In this document: in pieces, positions 15,534 to 25,249 of the stretch
Position numbering within the stretch: the stretch's first letter is position 1
How the letters are laid out: the number at the start of each line of letters is the position of its first letter
From: Bacillus sp. WMMC1349
Lineage (GTDB): Bacteria > Bacillota > Bacilli > Bacillales > Bacillaceae
Assembly: GCF_013155385.1 (NCBI RefSeq)
Contig: NZ_JABJUQ010000007.1
Location: 1,904,001 to 1,968,000 of the forward strand
Length of the DNA stretch: 64,000 nt
Direction: 5' to 3'
The notes under the pieces: generated by a model
Told to the model about the DNA's origin: nothing
Databases searched by the model: none
What the model saw: the letters and a program-made list of their open reading frames with translations, nothing else
Program-made: the position numbers and the translations under genes

Positions 15534-16736
15534 TTAGCCTTTGGGATGAAAAATTTCTTTGACCTGCTTCATTAAGAATTGGATGAATGTCTCATCTCGA
15601 ACTAACCATGCCGCATAATGCCGTTTAATAAAATACTCTGCCTCTTCAAATGAGTCGAAGGTTTCTGGGTGTGTGACACCGTTTAACTGGATGTTCCAAC
15701 CATCTTCACAAGAAAAAAGATAAAAGCGGTCTTCTTCTCTATTTACATAAAGAGAACCAGAGTCAGACGCTTTCAAATTATAAATATTTTTAAAAGCATC
15801 GGTTCTAACTGGTTCAAGCTGAAATGGTTCAGAGACATAAAGTTTGAACACTTCATTGGTTAATGGGCATCCGGATGCCTTCGCATGGCCACCTCCGCCA
15901 AATGTGGCGGCGATTTCTGAGACATCGATTTGGTCATGGATCGTGCGAAGGCTGACCTTTTTTCCACCCGGATTTAAAATTGCGATATAATCAAGGTGGG
16001 GGTTGTCTTTACCAAGTTCATTTCCTACCTCTGAATGATAGTTTTCCGCATAGACAATTCCAACGCAGTGTCCATTAATAAACGTTTGAACGATTTCCCG
16101 TCTTTTCCGACGAATGTATCGTTCAATTTTTTCTTCTTCCATATCGAGAATTTTTTCTTCGAATTCATTAAATGAAAACTGTTCGTTTTCTTTTAGACGG
16201 CGAATCATTTTTTCTTCAAATTCATCAATGGAAACCATAAAAAACAAATCATTCAACCGTTTTGCCTGAAGATCTTCTGTACGTTCCCATTCCCATGTAT
16301 CATATTTCCGAACAAGCTCGACAAATTGATCCAATGCCTTCGTTTTTGTAAGTAGGCCGTTCTCAATTAAGTATTCGTAAAAAAGAGAAGTGGCTGATGC
16401 AAGTCGTCCATCTTCGTAGTCTACTTTGACGAGTCCCCATGGATACTGATTAAAATGCAGCGCTGTTTTATGGTGATCAATCAGTTTGATTTTGCCGCCT
16501 GACTCTGCATAGTCATTCAACCGTTTTTCGTTGTCTTGATGTACAGATAAATCTGTGATAAATAGACCTTCTTGGGTTTTTCGTCTATTTTCAACAGCAC
16601 TCAAAAACCTTTCCACTTGGATGTCTAAACTTGTTACAGAATTGTAGCGAACGTCCACCTGTTCGCCAAAAGCTATTTTTGCGATAATTCCGCAGCCAAC
16701 TCCATCTAAATCATTATGTGAATATACATAGTACAT
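15534..16736 (-). CDS. nrnB: DHH-family oligoribonuclease NrnB
   Basis: A 400-residue DHH/DHHA1 phosphoesterase. The metal motifs are HNDLDGVGCG near the N-terminus, ITDLSVH, LIDHHKT, and GGGGHAKASGCP of the DHHA1 domain at about two thirds of the length. The B. subtilis orthologue YngD/NrnB degrades nano-RNAs and other short oligoribonucleotides from the end. GAGGTGG is 7-8 nt upstream of the ATG at 16736; an in-frame GTG four codons earlier overlaps the ribosome binding site and is rejected. A ~40-residue charged helical insert (EEKILDMEEEKIERYIRRKRRE) lies mid-protein. It is monocistronic, between yngK and pflA. Confidence 0.9.
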   Translation of the reverse strand: MYYVYSHNDLDGVGCGIIAKIAFGEQVDVRYNSVTSLDIQVERFLSAVENRRKTQEGLFITDLSVHQDNEKRLNDYAESGGKIKLIDHHKTALHFNQYPWGLVKVDYEDGRLASATSLFYEYLIENGLLTKTKALDQFVELVRKYDTWEWERTEDLQAKRLNDLFFMVSIDEFEEKMIRRLKENEQFSFNEFEEKILDMEEEKIERYIRRKRREIVQTFINGHCVGIVYAENYHSEVGNELGKDNPHLDYIAILNPGGKKVSLRTIHDQIDVSEIAATFGGGGHAKASGCPLTNEVFKLYVSEPFQLEPVRTDAFKNIYNLKASDSGSLYVNREEDRFYLFSCEDGWNIQLNGVTHPETFDSFEEAEYFIKRHYAAWLVRDETFIQFLMKQVKEIFHPKG

Positions 16737-16812
16737 GGCACTGTCCACCTCAATTTTGTTGTCTTTCCTCTGTTTTACTATTGTAAAAAAACTGCAAGTT
16801 TATGCAAGTCTT

Positions 16813-16847
16813 AAAAAAAGACAGCTTCCCTTTTCGAGAAGTCTGTC
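16813..16847 (-). terminator. Terminator of pflA
   Basis: On the minus strand GACAGACTTCTC and GGGAAGCTGTC pair around a short loop and are followed by TTTTTTT. The stem begins within the pflA stop codon. Confidence 0.85.
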
Positions 16848-17589
16848 ATTGAGAAATGTTCAAATGAGCGGTTAACAGTTTGTGAGCATGTTCAACACGT
16901 TCTTCGCTAGGAGGCTCGATTCCTGCTAAAGGATATTCGAGTCCAAGTGCTTCCCATTTGTAGACACCTAACTTATGATAAGGAAGCACCTCGACCTTCT
17001 CAACATTTGCAAGTGTTCCAATAAACTGGCCGAGTTCAGCTAAATCTTCATCAATGTCTGAGATCGTGGGAACCAAGACATGACGAATCCAGACAGGTAC
17101 CTGATGATCGCTCAGAAACCGAGCGAAATCCAAAATATGGTCATTTGGCATTCCTGTCAGTTTCATGTGTTTTTTTCGGTTAATGTGCTTTAAATCAAGT
17201 AATACAAGATCCGTATACTGAATCAATTCTTTGATTTGTTCTTGAAACGCTGAAGCATTGGAATAACATCCCCCTGATGAATCAATCGCTGTGTGAATCC
17301 CTGTTTTTTTACATTTTTTAAATAACTCTATTAAAAATGGGATCTGTAAAAGGGGCTCGCCTCCACTGACAGTGATTCCTCCGCCAGAGGATTGAAAAAA
17401 CGGGAGATATGTTTGAATATCATCAACAATTTCTGAAACAGACATTTGTTTTCCTGTTCCGATTTCCCAAGTATCAGCATTATGACAAAATTGGCAACGC
17501 AATAAGCATCCTTGTGTAAAAATGATATAACGTATACCCGGTCCATCGACCGTACCGAATGTCTCAATAGAATGAATGTTTCCTTTCAT
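16846..17589 (-). CDS. pflA: Pyruvate formate-lyase activating enzyme
   Basis: A 247-residue radical-SAM enzyme. The CxxxCxxC iron-sulfur motif is GCLLRCQFCHNAD near the N-terminus, followed by the SGGEPLL motif that binds S-adenosylmethionine and DLKHINRKKHMKLTG. It abstracts a hydrogen from the C-terminal glycine of PflB to create the catalytic glycyl radical under anoxia. The ATG at 17589 lies 9 nt after AGAGGTG; a GTG four codons upstream is too close to it. It follows pflB, separated by a strong hairpin that would lower its expression relative to pflB. Confidence 0.95.
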   Translation of the reverse strand: MKGNIHSIETFGTVDGPGIRYIIFTQGCLLRCQFCHNADTWEIGTGKQMSVSEIVDDIQTYLPFFQSSGGGITVSGGEPLLQIPFLIELFKKCKKTGIHTAIDSSGGCYSNASAFQEQIKELIQYTDLVLLDLKHINRKKHMKLTGMPNDHILDFARFLSDHQVPVWIRHVLVPTISDIDEDLAELGQFIGTLANVEKVEVLPYHKLGVYKWEALGLEYPLAGIEPPSEERVEHAHKLLTAHLNISQ

Positions 17590-17611
17590 GAGCGTGAGCA
17601 CCTCTTTGTTT

Positions 17612-17642
17612 AAAAACGGAGCGTCGGAAAACGCTCCGTTTT
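17612..17642. terminator. Intercistronic hairpin/terminator between pflB and pflA
   Basis: AAACGGAGCGT and ACGCTCCGTTT form a perfect 11-bp stem with a 6-nt loop, flanked by A and T runs so it can terminate on either strand. It sits between two genes that must both be made, so partial read-through probably sets the pflB:pflA ratio. Confidence 0.75.
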
Positions 17643-17647
17643 ATCTA

Positions 17648-19873
17648 TTACATAGATTCGTGGAACGTACGGTTGATGACATCTAGCTGCTGTTCTTTTG
17701 TCAACTTAATAAAGTTAACGGCATAGCCTGACACACGAATCGTTAATTGCGGATATTTTTCAGGATGATCCATTGCATCAAGCAATGTTTCTCTGTTAAA
17801 CACGTTTACATTTAAGTGATGTCCTTCTTTGTGAGCATAGCCGTCAAGAATGCTAGCTAAATTTTGTGCTCTGCTTGCTTCATCTTTTCCTAGCGCTTTT
17901 GGTACGATAGAGAACGTGTTAGAAATCCCATCCATTGAATAGCTGTAAGGCAATTTTGCGACTGAAGAAAGGGATGCAAGTGTACCTTTTGAATCACGTC
18001 CATGCATCGGATTTGCACCTGGCGCAAATGGTTCACCAGCTCGGCGCCCATCAGGTGTATTGCCTGTTTTCTTACCGTATACAACATTTGATGTTATCGT
18101 TAAAATCGACATCGTATGAATGGATTGACGATATGTTTGATGTTTACGCAATTTTTTCATAAAACACTTAACAAGATCAACAGCTATACGATCAACTCTA
18201 TCATCATTATTTCCGTATTTAGGGAAATCGCCTTCTGTTTCAAAATCAACGGCAAGACCATTTTCATCACGAATGACTTTCACTTTTGCATGTTTGATAG
18301 CGCTTAATGAATCAGCGACAACACTTAATCCAGCAATACCTGTTGCCATCGTCCGCATAATTTCAGTGTCATGCAAGGCCATTTCAATTCTTTCATAACT
18401 ATATTTATCATGCATATAATGTATCACGTTTAGTGTATTAATATACAGACCGGCCAGCCATTCCATAGTTTGATCAAACTTTTGCATGACTTCATCATAG
18501 TCTAATACATCGGCAGTGATAGGTGTCATTTCCGGACCGACTTGAAGCTTGTGTTTTTCATCTTTTCCACCATTAATAGCGTAAAGCAGCGCTTTTGCTA
18601 AATTGGCACGAGCCCCGAAAAACTGCATTTGTTTACCGATTTCCATTGCAGAAACACAACATGCGATTCCGTAATCATCACCATATTCAGGACGCATAAT
18701 GTCATCATTTTCATACTGGATGGAGCTTGTCTTAATAGACATCTTTGCACAATAATTTTTAAAGTGTTGTGGAAGTCTGACAGACCAAAGAACAGTTAAA
18801 TTCGGTTCTGGTGCAGGACCGAGATTATCAAGCGTGTGCAGGAACCGGAAAGAGTTCTTAGTGACAAGCGGACGTCCATCATGTGCCATTCCACCAATTG
18901 ATTCTGTAACCCAAGTGGGGTCACCGCTAAATAATTCATTGTAATCTGGTGTACGGGCGAATTTGACCAGGCGCAGTTTCATAATAAAATGGTCAACTAG
19001 TTCTTGTGCTTCTGTTTCTGTTAATATACCATTTTGTAAATCTCTTTCAATATAAATATCTAAGAAAGTGGACACTCTGCCTAAGCTCATTGCTGCACCA
19101 TTTTGTTCTTTAATGGCTGCCAAATATCCGAAATAGAGCCATTGGAATGCTTCAGCAGCATGATTGGCTGGTTCTGAAATATCAAAGCCATAGCTTGCAG
19201 CTAATGTTTTTAATTCAGTCAATGCACGAATTTGTTCAGAAAGTTCTTCACGAAGGCGGATGTTTTCTTCAGACATAATCGGTGTTGTACCAGCTAAGTC
19301 TTTTTTCTTTTCTTGAATTAAGAAATCTACACCATAAAGAGCGACGCGGCGGTAATCACCAATGATACGTCCACGGCCGTAAGCATCAGGTAAACCTGTG
19401 ATGATCCCAACTTTTCTAGCAAGTCTCATTTCATCCGTATATGCATCAAAAACCCCTTGGTTGTGTGTTTTACGATATTCTGTGAAAATTCTTTCGACTT
19501 CTGGATCAAGCTCATACCCATAAGACTCACAGGATTGCTTTGCCATACGAATTCCGCCAAAAGGTTGAAGTGAACGTTTGAATGGTTCATCTGTTTGGAC
19601 ACCGACTACTTTTTCAAGTTCTTTATTCAAAAACCCAGGATCGTGGGATGTAATTGTGGAAACGTTTTCAGTATCCATATCAAGAACACCGCCATTTTCC
19701 CTTTCCTTTTTCGTTAAATCCATTACTTGGTCCCATAATTTTGTGGTAGATTCGGTTGGAGATTCTAAAAATGATTCGTCTCCCTCATATGGATGGAAGT
19801 TGCTTAAAATAAAATCGCGGACATTTACCTCTTTTTGCCATACGTTTGTTTTAAAATCATTCCATTGTTTCAT
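17648..19873 (-). CDS. pflB: Formate acetyltransferase (pyruvate formate-lyase)
   Basis: A ~741-residue glycyl-radical enzyme converting pyruvate and CoA to acetyl-CoA and formate during anaerobic growth. The paired catalytic cysteines are in [13 protein letters not shown]. The glycyl-radical loop near the C-terminus reads [12 protein letters not shown], with the radical Gly in RVSGYA. Start [12 protein letters not shown] is 7 nt after AGGTGG; a longer in-frame start has no site. The length matches E. coli and Firmicute PflB. The promoter region has an FNR-type and a Rex-like site, fitting induction without oxygen. B. subtilis 168 lacks this gene, as far as I recall, whereas B. licheniformis has it. 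Confidence 0.97.
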   Translation of the reverse strand: MKQWNDFKTNVWQKEVNVRDFILSNFHPYEGDESFLESPTESTTKLWDQVMDLTKKERENGGVLDMDTENVSTITSHDPGFLNKELEKVVGVQTDEPFKRSLQPFGGIRMAKQSCESYGYELDPEVERIFTEYRKTHNQGVFDAYTDEMRLARKVGIITGLPDAYGRGRIIGDYRRVALYGVDFLIQEKKKDLAGTTPIMSEENIRLREELSEQIRALTELKTLAASYGFDISEPANHAAEAFQWLYFGYLAAIKEQNGAAMSLGRVSTFLDIYIERDLQNGILTETEAQELVDHFIMKLRLVKFARTPDYNELFSGDPTWVTESIGGMAHDGRPLVTKNSFRFLHTLDNLGPAPEPNLTVLWSVRLPQHFKNYCAKMSIKTSSIQYENDDIMRPEYGDDYGIACCVSAMEIGKQMQFFGARANLAKALLYAINGGKDEKHKLQVGPEMTPITADVLDYDEVMQKFDQTMEWLAGLYINTLNVIHYMHDKYSYERIEMALHDTEIMRTMATGIAGLSVVADSLSAIKHAKVKVIRDENGLAVDFETEGDFPKYGNNDDRVDRIAVDLVKCFMKKLRKHQTYRQSIHTMSILTITSNVVYGKKTGNTPDGRRAGEPFAPGANPMHGRDSKGTLASLSSVAKLPYSYSMDGISNTFSIVPKALGKDEASRAQNLASILDGYAHKEGHHLNVNVFNRETLLDAMDHPEKYPQLTIRVSGYAVNFIKLTKEQQLDVINRTFHESM

Positions 19874-19931
19874 TTTTATCCACCTCTTTTTATTGTTAAA
19901 AAACTTGTATAACAGATTATGCATTTACATC

Positions 19932-19994
19932 ATAATATTAATATAACAGATTTGAATGTGAAAAAGATCACATAATTTGTGAAAATCGTAACAA
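19932..19994 (-). promoter_or_regulatory. Anaerobic promoter region of pflBA: FNR box and Rex-like site
   Basis: TGTGA-N6-TCACA at 19957-19972 is a perfect FNR/CRP-family site. A TATTAT -10 candidate (19937-19932, minus strand) is placed so that the box would centre near -40, the position for activation by Fnr. Next to it, TTGTGAAAATCGTAACAA (19977-19994) resembles the Rex consensus TTGTGAA-N4-TTCACAA with a few mismatches. Confidence 0.65.
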
Positions 19995-20144
19995 ATTTAA
20001 GGACTTTTTATGAATTAAAGCGATTACAAAGTTGGTTTTTATGTGTAAAAATAAGGATATTACAAAAATCTGTACTATAATAATCTAAAATCCATACCAA
20101 ACTGTTATACAAAAACAAGCACCTAATATATGTCATTTGGTGGA

Positions 20145-20170
20145 TAAAAAAGCCGGAAAAATGCCGGCTT
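20145..20170 (-). terminator. Terminator of the glycosyltransferase gene
   Basis: AAGCCGG and CCGGCTT pair around a T-rich loop on the minus strand, followed by TTTTTTA. Confidence 0.8.
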
Positions 20171-20179
20171 CCTTCACTT

Positions 20180-21649
20180 TTAACTAAGTCCGACTGACTT
20201 TGTTTCGTTTCCGAATTTCTCCAAGGTGCTTTTTAAGACATAACGTCCTGCGGGAAGCAACGGAAATTTATAACAACCAGTTGGATCGACAGGTTTTGTT
20301 TGAAGTAAAACACCTGATTGGTCATAAAGATGAATATAATGCTGCTGGTTTGTTAATTGTTTTCTCAGTTCCTCATGAATTCCCCCTGATAATGTAAAAC
20401 TTGGTTCAACGGACTTGATCGTTTTGAACTGGCTGAGTATTTCTCGTTCTATATGTTGTTTATCTTGCACTGGACGGTTTTTTGTTTGTTGATACAATTT
20501 TTCAATTGATTTAATATGACGATCGATATCCCAATATTTAATCGCTTTCCTCAATGCCTGTTTTCCTATTTGTGAGCGGATCGAGTTGTGATCTAGCAGA
20601 TACCGTAGTTTTTCTGCTAGTGCTTCGCTATCAGCTGACGGAACGATCAAACCATCAGCTCCATCTGTAATGATTTCTTTAATACCGCCAACATTTGTGG
20701 CGATAACAGGTTTTGCGGAAAACTGTCCTTCCAGTATGGCGAGTGGAAATGTGTCATGTAATGAAGGTAAGACAATAATATCACTTTTATTCATGAGATG
20801 TGGAATATCATTTCGTTTTCCAAAAAAAGAAATGATAGAGCTAATTCCGAGATTGTTTGCTAATTGTTGAAGTGCGGTACGATCTGGTCCCTCTCCTGCT
20901 AGGAGACAACGGAAATCTTCCCTTTCTTGACTTAGTTTCCAGAGCGCTTTTAATAAGTAACGGTGGCCTTTTATGGGAACCAGTCTTGCAGGACAAAGAA
21001 TCCTTTTTTTGTCTTCACCTGTTTGCGAGATCTTGCTTATCATAAATGGCTCTTTGTTTATTCCATAAGGAATAATCTTAATGATCGACGGTGTGACACC
21101 GATTTTGATTAACTGCTTTTTGAGCCAGTCACATGGAACGGCAACAATATCGCCTGACATCGCCCCTGCATATTCTTCAGTTTTCATGTATTGTTGTTCT
21201 TGACGGCTTTTCGCGTAAAACTCTTTTGTTATTTTTGATTCATGATATTTGAAGTTATGAAGCGACACAATTAATGGTGTATGGGAAGGTTTGGAAAGGG
21301 CAATTGCTCTTGCTGTCATAAAATCATGACAGTGAATCAGATCATATTCGTTTAAGTCAAGTTGTTTAATCGCTTTTTCCAAACTAAGGCGCTCCATTTC
21401 ACGCCAGAAGATCCAGAGCGGATACTTAGTCGAATAAGATGTCTGAAAACGATCAATCAGAGTGTTTTTGATCTTGTACTTATTGATTTTTTGCTGATTG
21501 GCAATCTGGATGTTCAGCCAGTCCTTGTCATGGGATAACAAATCGACAGTGTGCCCTTTGTCTTGTAACATTTTCCGTAGTGTATCGATATAAATGGATG
21601 GACCATTTGAATGTGGAGAGTATCGATAATATACAAACAATAGTTTCAT
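20180..21649 (-). CDS. Family 4 glycosyltransferase with C-terminal beta-sandwich domain
   Basis: A 489-residue GT-B retaining glycosyltransferase. The N-terminal acceptor domain begins MKLLFVYYRYSPHSNGPSIY, the GT4 nucleotide-sugar domain starts near KKRILCPARLVPIKGHRYLL, and the donor-site signature is DTFPLAILEGQFSAKPVIAT followed by GGIKEII. Residues ~415-489 form a separate carboxypeptidase-regulatory-like or CNA-B type beta-sandwich (TLSGGIHEELR, DPTGCYKFPLLPAGRYVL). That tail is unusual on a cytosolic glycosyltransferase. GGGGGA lies 5 nt before the ATG at 21649. It probably adds sugars to a surface glycan or glycolipid; acceptor unknown. It is monocistronic downstream of dacC. Confidence 0.88.
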   Translation of the reverse strand: MKLLFVYYRYSPHSNGPSIYIDTLRKMLQDKGHTVDLLSHDKDWLNIQIANQQKINKYKIKNTLIDRFQTSYSTKYPLWIFWREMERLSLEKAIKQLDLNEYDLIHCHDFMTARAIALSKPSHTPLIVSLHNFKYHESKITKEFYAKSRQEQQYMKTEEYAGAMSGDIVAVPCDWLKKQLIKIGVTPSIIKIIPYGINKEPFMISKISQTGEDKKRILCPARLVPIKGHRYLLKALWKLSQEREDFRCLLAGEGPDRTALQQLANNLGISSIISFFGKRNDIPHLMNKSDIIVLPSLHDTFPLAILEGQFSAKPVIATNVGGIKEIITDGADGLIVPSADSEALAEKLRYLLDHNSIRSQIGKQALRKAIKYWDIDRHIKSIEKLYQQTKNRPVQDKQHIEREILSQFKTIKSVEPSFTLSGGIHEELRKQLTNQQHYIHLYDQSGVLLQTKPVDPTGCYKFPLLPAGRYVLKSTLEKFGNETKSVGLS

Positions 21650-21749
21650 ATATTTCCCCCTTGCCTGTCGGTCAGTTAGAAACCAATCTCTTATCATTAT
21701 ATGGCCAGTATTGAAAATAGTACGTCAGAATAAACGGATTTTATAAATG

Positions 21750-21783
21750 AAGTTAGTGGACTCAAAAAGAATTCCACTAACTT
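21750..21783. terminator. Hairpin downstream of dacC
   Basis: AAGTTAGTGGA (21750-21760) and TCCACTAACTT (21773-21783) are perfect 11-bp inverted repeats, ~25 bp after the dacC stop. The T-tract on the minus strand is interrupted. Confidence 0.6.
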
Positions 21784-21805
21784 GGATTGTGTGTCATAGA
21801 GATAT

Positions 21806-23281
21806 TTATTGAGCTGCTAAGATTTCAACTAGTTTGTCTTCAATGTCTTTGCCTTTGTCTTCATCTATTAGTTGATTTAAGATGATGGAGAAAATCAGAG
21901 TTTTACCGCTTTTCGTATCGACATAGCCTGATAATGAGCTGACAGTTGCAAGAGAGCCTGTTTTTGCTCTTACTTTCCCTTTCACAAGCGGATTTTTCAA
22001 CCGATTTCGTAATGTTCCGCCCACCATTCTGTCGCTCTTTCCCCCAACTGGCAATGAATGAATAAAAGTGGAAAACCATTTTTCGCCTTGAGCAATATAC
22101 AATAGTTTTGTGATTTGATCTGCAGAAACTGAATTAATATGCGAGATTCCAGATCCATCTCTCAAAAGTAATTGCTTTGTATCAAGCCCTAATCTATCTA
22201 GTGTTGTGTTTAACACTTCAAGACCTTTTTCCCAGCTGCCTTCATGTTTGACCGTCTTTCCCATTTCTTTGACTAATGTTTCGGCATGACCGTTATTGCT
22301 CAGTTTCATGAAAGGAATCATAAGCTTTGCAAGCGGTATCGATTGATGAACGGTAATCTGTTTTGCTTTCTTCGGTGTAATGCCAATCTTTTGTTTTCCG
22401 ATCAGGCGAATACCTTGTTGGTGAAGAGCTTGTTTAAATAAATCAAGTGCATAGTGGGAAGGTTCCCATAGTGCGACCCATTTTCTTATTTTTGCAGTCT
22501 CTTTAGGAATCGTTCCATTCATTTCAATCATATTAGTTCCATGCAATCTTTCTATGTTGATTTTTTTCTTTTCTTTAGTTGTGCCGGTTTTAGCATTGTT
22601 AATGATCTTGACTTTATCTGTTTGCGGCTGAAATGTGACTTTCGGTTTTTGACCTGCCAGTCTGCCAGGACTTATTTCTAAAATAACAGTCCCAGCATCA
22701 TAATCTTCATTTGGGGAAGCAGTTAAAGCAGAGACTTGGGCTCCATAATATTCGTCTTCATCATCCCAGGTAAGATCAGCAGAATAGCGGACATCATCAT
22801 ACCATGAGTCATCCCCAATGAGATTTCCAAAGATGGTTGTTATTCCTTTTTTGCGAATCTTTTCAGCTATTCGTTTGAAATCAGCTGCTAACAGAGTTGG
22901 ATCACCTTTTCCTTTTAAGTAAAGATCTCCTTTTAGACTGTTACCGATCTGACGTCCGTCAGATAAAACCTCTGTCTGAAATGAATAATCTTCCCCTAAC
23001 ACAGAAAGAGCAGCCGCAGCTGTTAAAATCTTCAAGTTTGAGGCAGGTCTAAGACGGACATCTCCCAGATGATTGTATAAAATTTCACCGGATGAAGCAG
23101 ATCTAATGCTGATTCCGACAAGCGTTCCTTGTAAAAGAGGATCATGTTTTAGAAGTGGATCTATTTGATCTGATATTTTATTGTTAGTTGCTGAGGCGGG
23201 TTTATCCTTATGTATACCAGAAACAAGCGCAAAAACAAACAACATGCAGATGCATAAACTAGCTTTAAAATGTTTGGTCAT
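21806..23281 (-). CDS. dacC: D-alanyl-D-alanine carboxypeptidase, PBP4a
   Basis: A 491-residue class C low-molecular-weight penicillin-binding protein, the length I recall for B. subtilis DacC. A signal peptide ([22 protein letters not shown]) is followed by the mature domain with SxxK in [12 protein letters not shown], SxN in KLSNNGHAE and KTG in [12 protein letters not shown]. The long insertion of PBP4-type enzymes lies between the first two motifs. It trims stem-peptide D-Ala in the wall outside the membrane. The ATG at 23281 is preferred because it leads straight into the signal peptide; upstream in-frame ATGs give no better site. It follows a membrane-protein gene by 40 bp and may be cotranscribed with it. 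Confidence 0.95.
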   Translation of the reverse strand: MTKHFKASLCICMLFVFALVSGIHKDKPASATNNKISDQIDPLLKHDPLLQGTLVGISIRSASSGEILYNHLGDVRLRPASNLKILTAAAALSVLGEDYSFQTEVLSDGRQIGNSLKGDLYLKGKGDPTLLAADFKRIAEKIRKKGITTIFGNLIGDDSWYDDVRYSADLTWDDEDEYYGAQVSALTASPNEDYDAGTVILEISPGRLAGQKPKVTFQPQTDKVKIINNAKTGTTKEKKKINIERLHGTNMIEMNGTIPKETAKIRKWVALWEPSHYALDLFKQALHQQGIRLIGKQKIGITPKKAKQITVHQSIPLAKLMIPFMKLSNNGHAETLVKEMGKTVKHEGSWEKGLEVLNTTLDRLGLDTKQLLLRDGSGISHINSVSADQITKLLYIAQGEKWFSTFIHSLPVGGKSDRMVGGTLRNRLKNPLVKGKVRAKTGSLATVSSLSGYVDTKSGKTLIFSIILNQLIDEDKGKDIEDKLVEILAAQ

Positions 23282-23321
23282 CCCATTTCCCATCCTTTTT
23301 CCTATGTTGTCGTAATTTATG

Positions 23322-23900
23322 TCAAAAACGAGATTTGTATACTTGTTTTTGATTAGGATTGTTGTTGTCATGGTCAACAGCAAATGCGAATATCACTTTA
23401 AACATATATAAACACAGTAAACAAGAGAGAATAGCGGGAAGTAATTGGAATAAGAGAAGAATGCATATACTGGAAGTCACCAAAAAAGCAGCTATGGTTC
23501 TTTGTCCTGGATGTTTTACCAAATGATTAACAAGCAGTGCAGATGTGATGGTATATCCCCAAACAGAAAGGCATATCCAGATATAGGGAACAAAGAGAAA
23601 GCCTAACACGATTGGTTGAAGATGAATTGAAATAAAAATAAGCCGGACTTTAGCATTTTGTTGATAGTAATGATTGGTTGATGATGTGAAATTTGCAAGC
23701 ACCCCTCCTGTAATATCAAACGCTAATATGGCAAGCAGCATACTTTTCCAAACATCAAGATGAAGCCATTGCGAAGATGTCACAGTTAAAATCAATGCAG
23801 ACATTCCAATTCCAAACAAAAGTGTTAAACATAAATCTAACAAAAAAATTTTTTTGCCAAAAAACTCGTGAAGTATTGCCGGTACTTTTAACATTTTCAT
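23322..23900 (-). CDS. Multi-pass membrane protein of unknown function
   Basis: About 192 residues with five or six hydrophobic segments (roughly 20-42, 55-75, 88-108, 112-130, 138-155, 160-175) and a polar C-terminus ([11 protein letters not shown]). I do not recognise the family. AGAGAGG abuts the first ATG (23909), so the ATG at 23900, 9 nt away, is the likelier start. A perfect 16-bp palindrome lies ~12 bp upstream of the ribosome binding site, suggesting tight control by a TetR-like repressor encoded elsewhere. Its spacing to dacC (40 bp, no terminator) suggests a shared transcript. Confidence 0.7.
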   Translation of the reverse strand: MKMLKVPAILHEFFGKKIFLLDLCLTLLFGIGMSALILTVTSSQWLHLDVWKSMLLAILAFDITGGVLANFTSSTNHYYQQNAKVRLIFISIHLQPIVLGFLFVPYIWICLSVWGYTITSALLVNHLVKHPGQRTIAAFLVTSSICILLLFQLLPAILSCLLCLYMFKVIFAFAVDHDNNNPNQKQVYKSRF

Positions 23901-23920
23901 TGTTCTCATCCTCTCTATCT

Positions 23921-23936
23921 AACTAACATGTTAGTT
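23921..23936. promoter_or_regulatory. Perfect 16-bp palindrome (operator)
   Basis: AACTAACATGTTAGTT is its own reverse complement and sits just upstream of the membrane-protein gene. The form, A/T flanks around a central CATG, is like operators of TetR-family repressors. No TetR gene is visible in the window. Confidence 0.6.
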
Positions 23937-23976
23937 CATTTTGAAATATGTCATGGAGCCGTCAAATTTAAGGCAT

Positions 23977-24017
23977 AAAAAAACACCACTTATCGTTTAA
24001 AATGATAATAAGTGGTG
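23977..24017 (-). terminator. Terminator of yjlC-ndh
   Basis: CACCACTTAT and ATAAGTGGTG pair perfectly on the minus strand and are followed by seven T residues. Confidence 0.88.
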
Positions 24018-24031
24018 CATGATTTAACTAA

Positions 24032-25210
24032 TTAATAAACTAAACTGAAAAGACCTTTAATATGTGATAAATAACGGACATTGCTTGCTTCTTTCATTAA
24101 AGAAGCAGGCATACCTTTAAGAGATGTTGCGTTTGCACCGATAAGAGCGACTGCATCTTTACGTCCAAGACTTGCAAGTGTCCCGGAGTTTACAGGATTG
24201 AATGATTCTAATGATTTATTTTCTAAATATGCATATAGATTATAGCCAATTAACTCACCCATTTGCCATGCAATTTGTGCTGTTGGCGGGTATGGACGAT
24301 CATTGGGACCAAAGACAACAGCGCTGTCTCCTGCAACAAATACATTTTCATGAGATGTAGATTGAAGAAAATCATTAACTGTCGCACGTCCGCGATTGAC
24401 TTCAAGTCCTGATTGGCCAACAAGAGGGTTTCCTTGGACACCACCTGTCCAGACAAACGTATTCGTAACAATTGTTTGACCGTCTTTCAATTCAACAGTA
24501 TTTCCTGTGACATTTGTAACAGGCAGACCTGTTAAGAATTCTACACCGCGTTTTTCAAGGCTCGCTGTTGCACGTTCAATCAGTTCATCAGGAAGAACCG
24601 GCAGAATTTTAGGACCTGCTTCAACCAATTTCAACTTGATTTCTTTAGGGTCTACACCATGACTTTTTGCAAGGTTAGGTAAGATATCAGCAAGTTCACC
24701 GACAAGTTCAACACCTGTTAAGCCGCCGCCTCCAATTAAAATCGTTGCATCAGCTTCATTTTTTGTTTTAGAGTACTCGCGCACTCGTTCTTCAACATGT
24801 TGAAAGATCTTGTTCGCATCATTTGCCGATTTCAGCACCATACTGTTTTCTTCAAGTCCAGGAATACCAAAGTAGGCTGTTACAGAACCAAGTCCGACAA
24901 CAAGTGCATCATATGTTAAAGAAGTGCCATCAGAAAGTGAAACTTCTTTTTGATCAGCTGAAAAAGAAGTGACTTTTGCAATTTTCAGATCGATATCTTT
25001 TCCTTTAAAAAGTTTTGTAAGCGGCATAGCGATCGCTTTTTCGGACACATTTCCAGCCGCAAGGCGATGCAATTCTGTAATAATTTGGTGAGTTGGGTAT
25101 TGGTTAACTACCGTAATTTTTGCTTGTTCTTTGTTGTAATATTTACGAACTGTTAATGCAGATAATAATCCGCCGTATCCAGCGCCTAAAATGACAATAT
25201 GTTTTGACAT
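24032..25210 (-). CDS. ndh: Type II NADH dehydrogenase
   Basis: A 392-residue non-proton-pumping NADH:menaquinone oxidoreductase (NDH-2). The FAD-binding motif GAGYGG is at the N-terminus, the NADH-binding GGGGLTGVE is mid-protein, and the VFVAGDSAVV and PPTAQIAWQMGE motifs come in order. The C-terminal ~40 residues are the amphipathic membrane anchor. Of two adjacent ATGs the second (25210) is 7 nt from GGAGG and gives the B. subtilis Ndh length. It follows yjlC; in B. subtilis the yjlC-ndh operon is repressed by Rex, and a Rex site is present here. Confidence 0.95.
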   Translation of the reverse strand: MSKHIVILGAGYGGLLSALTVRKYYNKEQAKITVVNQYPTHQIITELHRLAAGNVSEKAIAMPLTKLFKGKDIDLKIAKVTSFSADQKEVSLSDGTSLTYDALVVGLGSVTAYFGIPGLEENSMVLKSANDANKIFQHVEERVREYSKTKNEADATILIGGGGLTGVELVGELADILPNLAKSHGVDPKEIKLKLVEAGPKILPVLPDELIERATASLEKRGVEFLTGLPVTNVTGNTVELKDGQTIVTNTFVWTGGVQGNPLVGQSGLEVNRGRATVNDFLQSTSHENVFVAGDSAVVFGPNDRPYPPTAQIAWQMGELIGYNLYAYLENKSLESFNPVNSGTLASLGRKDAVALIGANATSLKGMPASLMKEASNVRYLSHIKGLFSLVY

Positions 25211-25249
25211 CATGTATCCTCCGTCCTTATTGTAAATGTATTCTGAAGG

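Noticed and set aside
20180-20420. C-terminal tail of the glycosyltransferase as a frameshift artefact
   Set aside because: The domain is in the same frame with normal codon use and ends at its own stop before a terminator.
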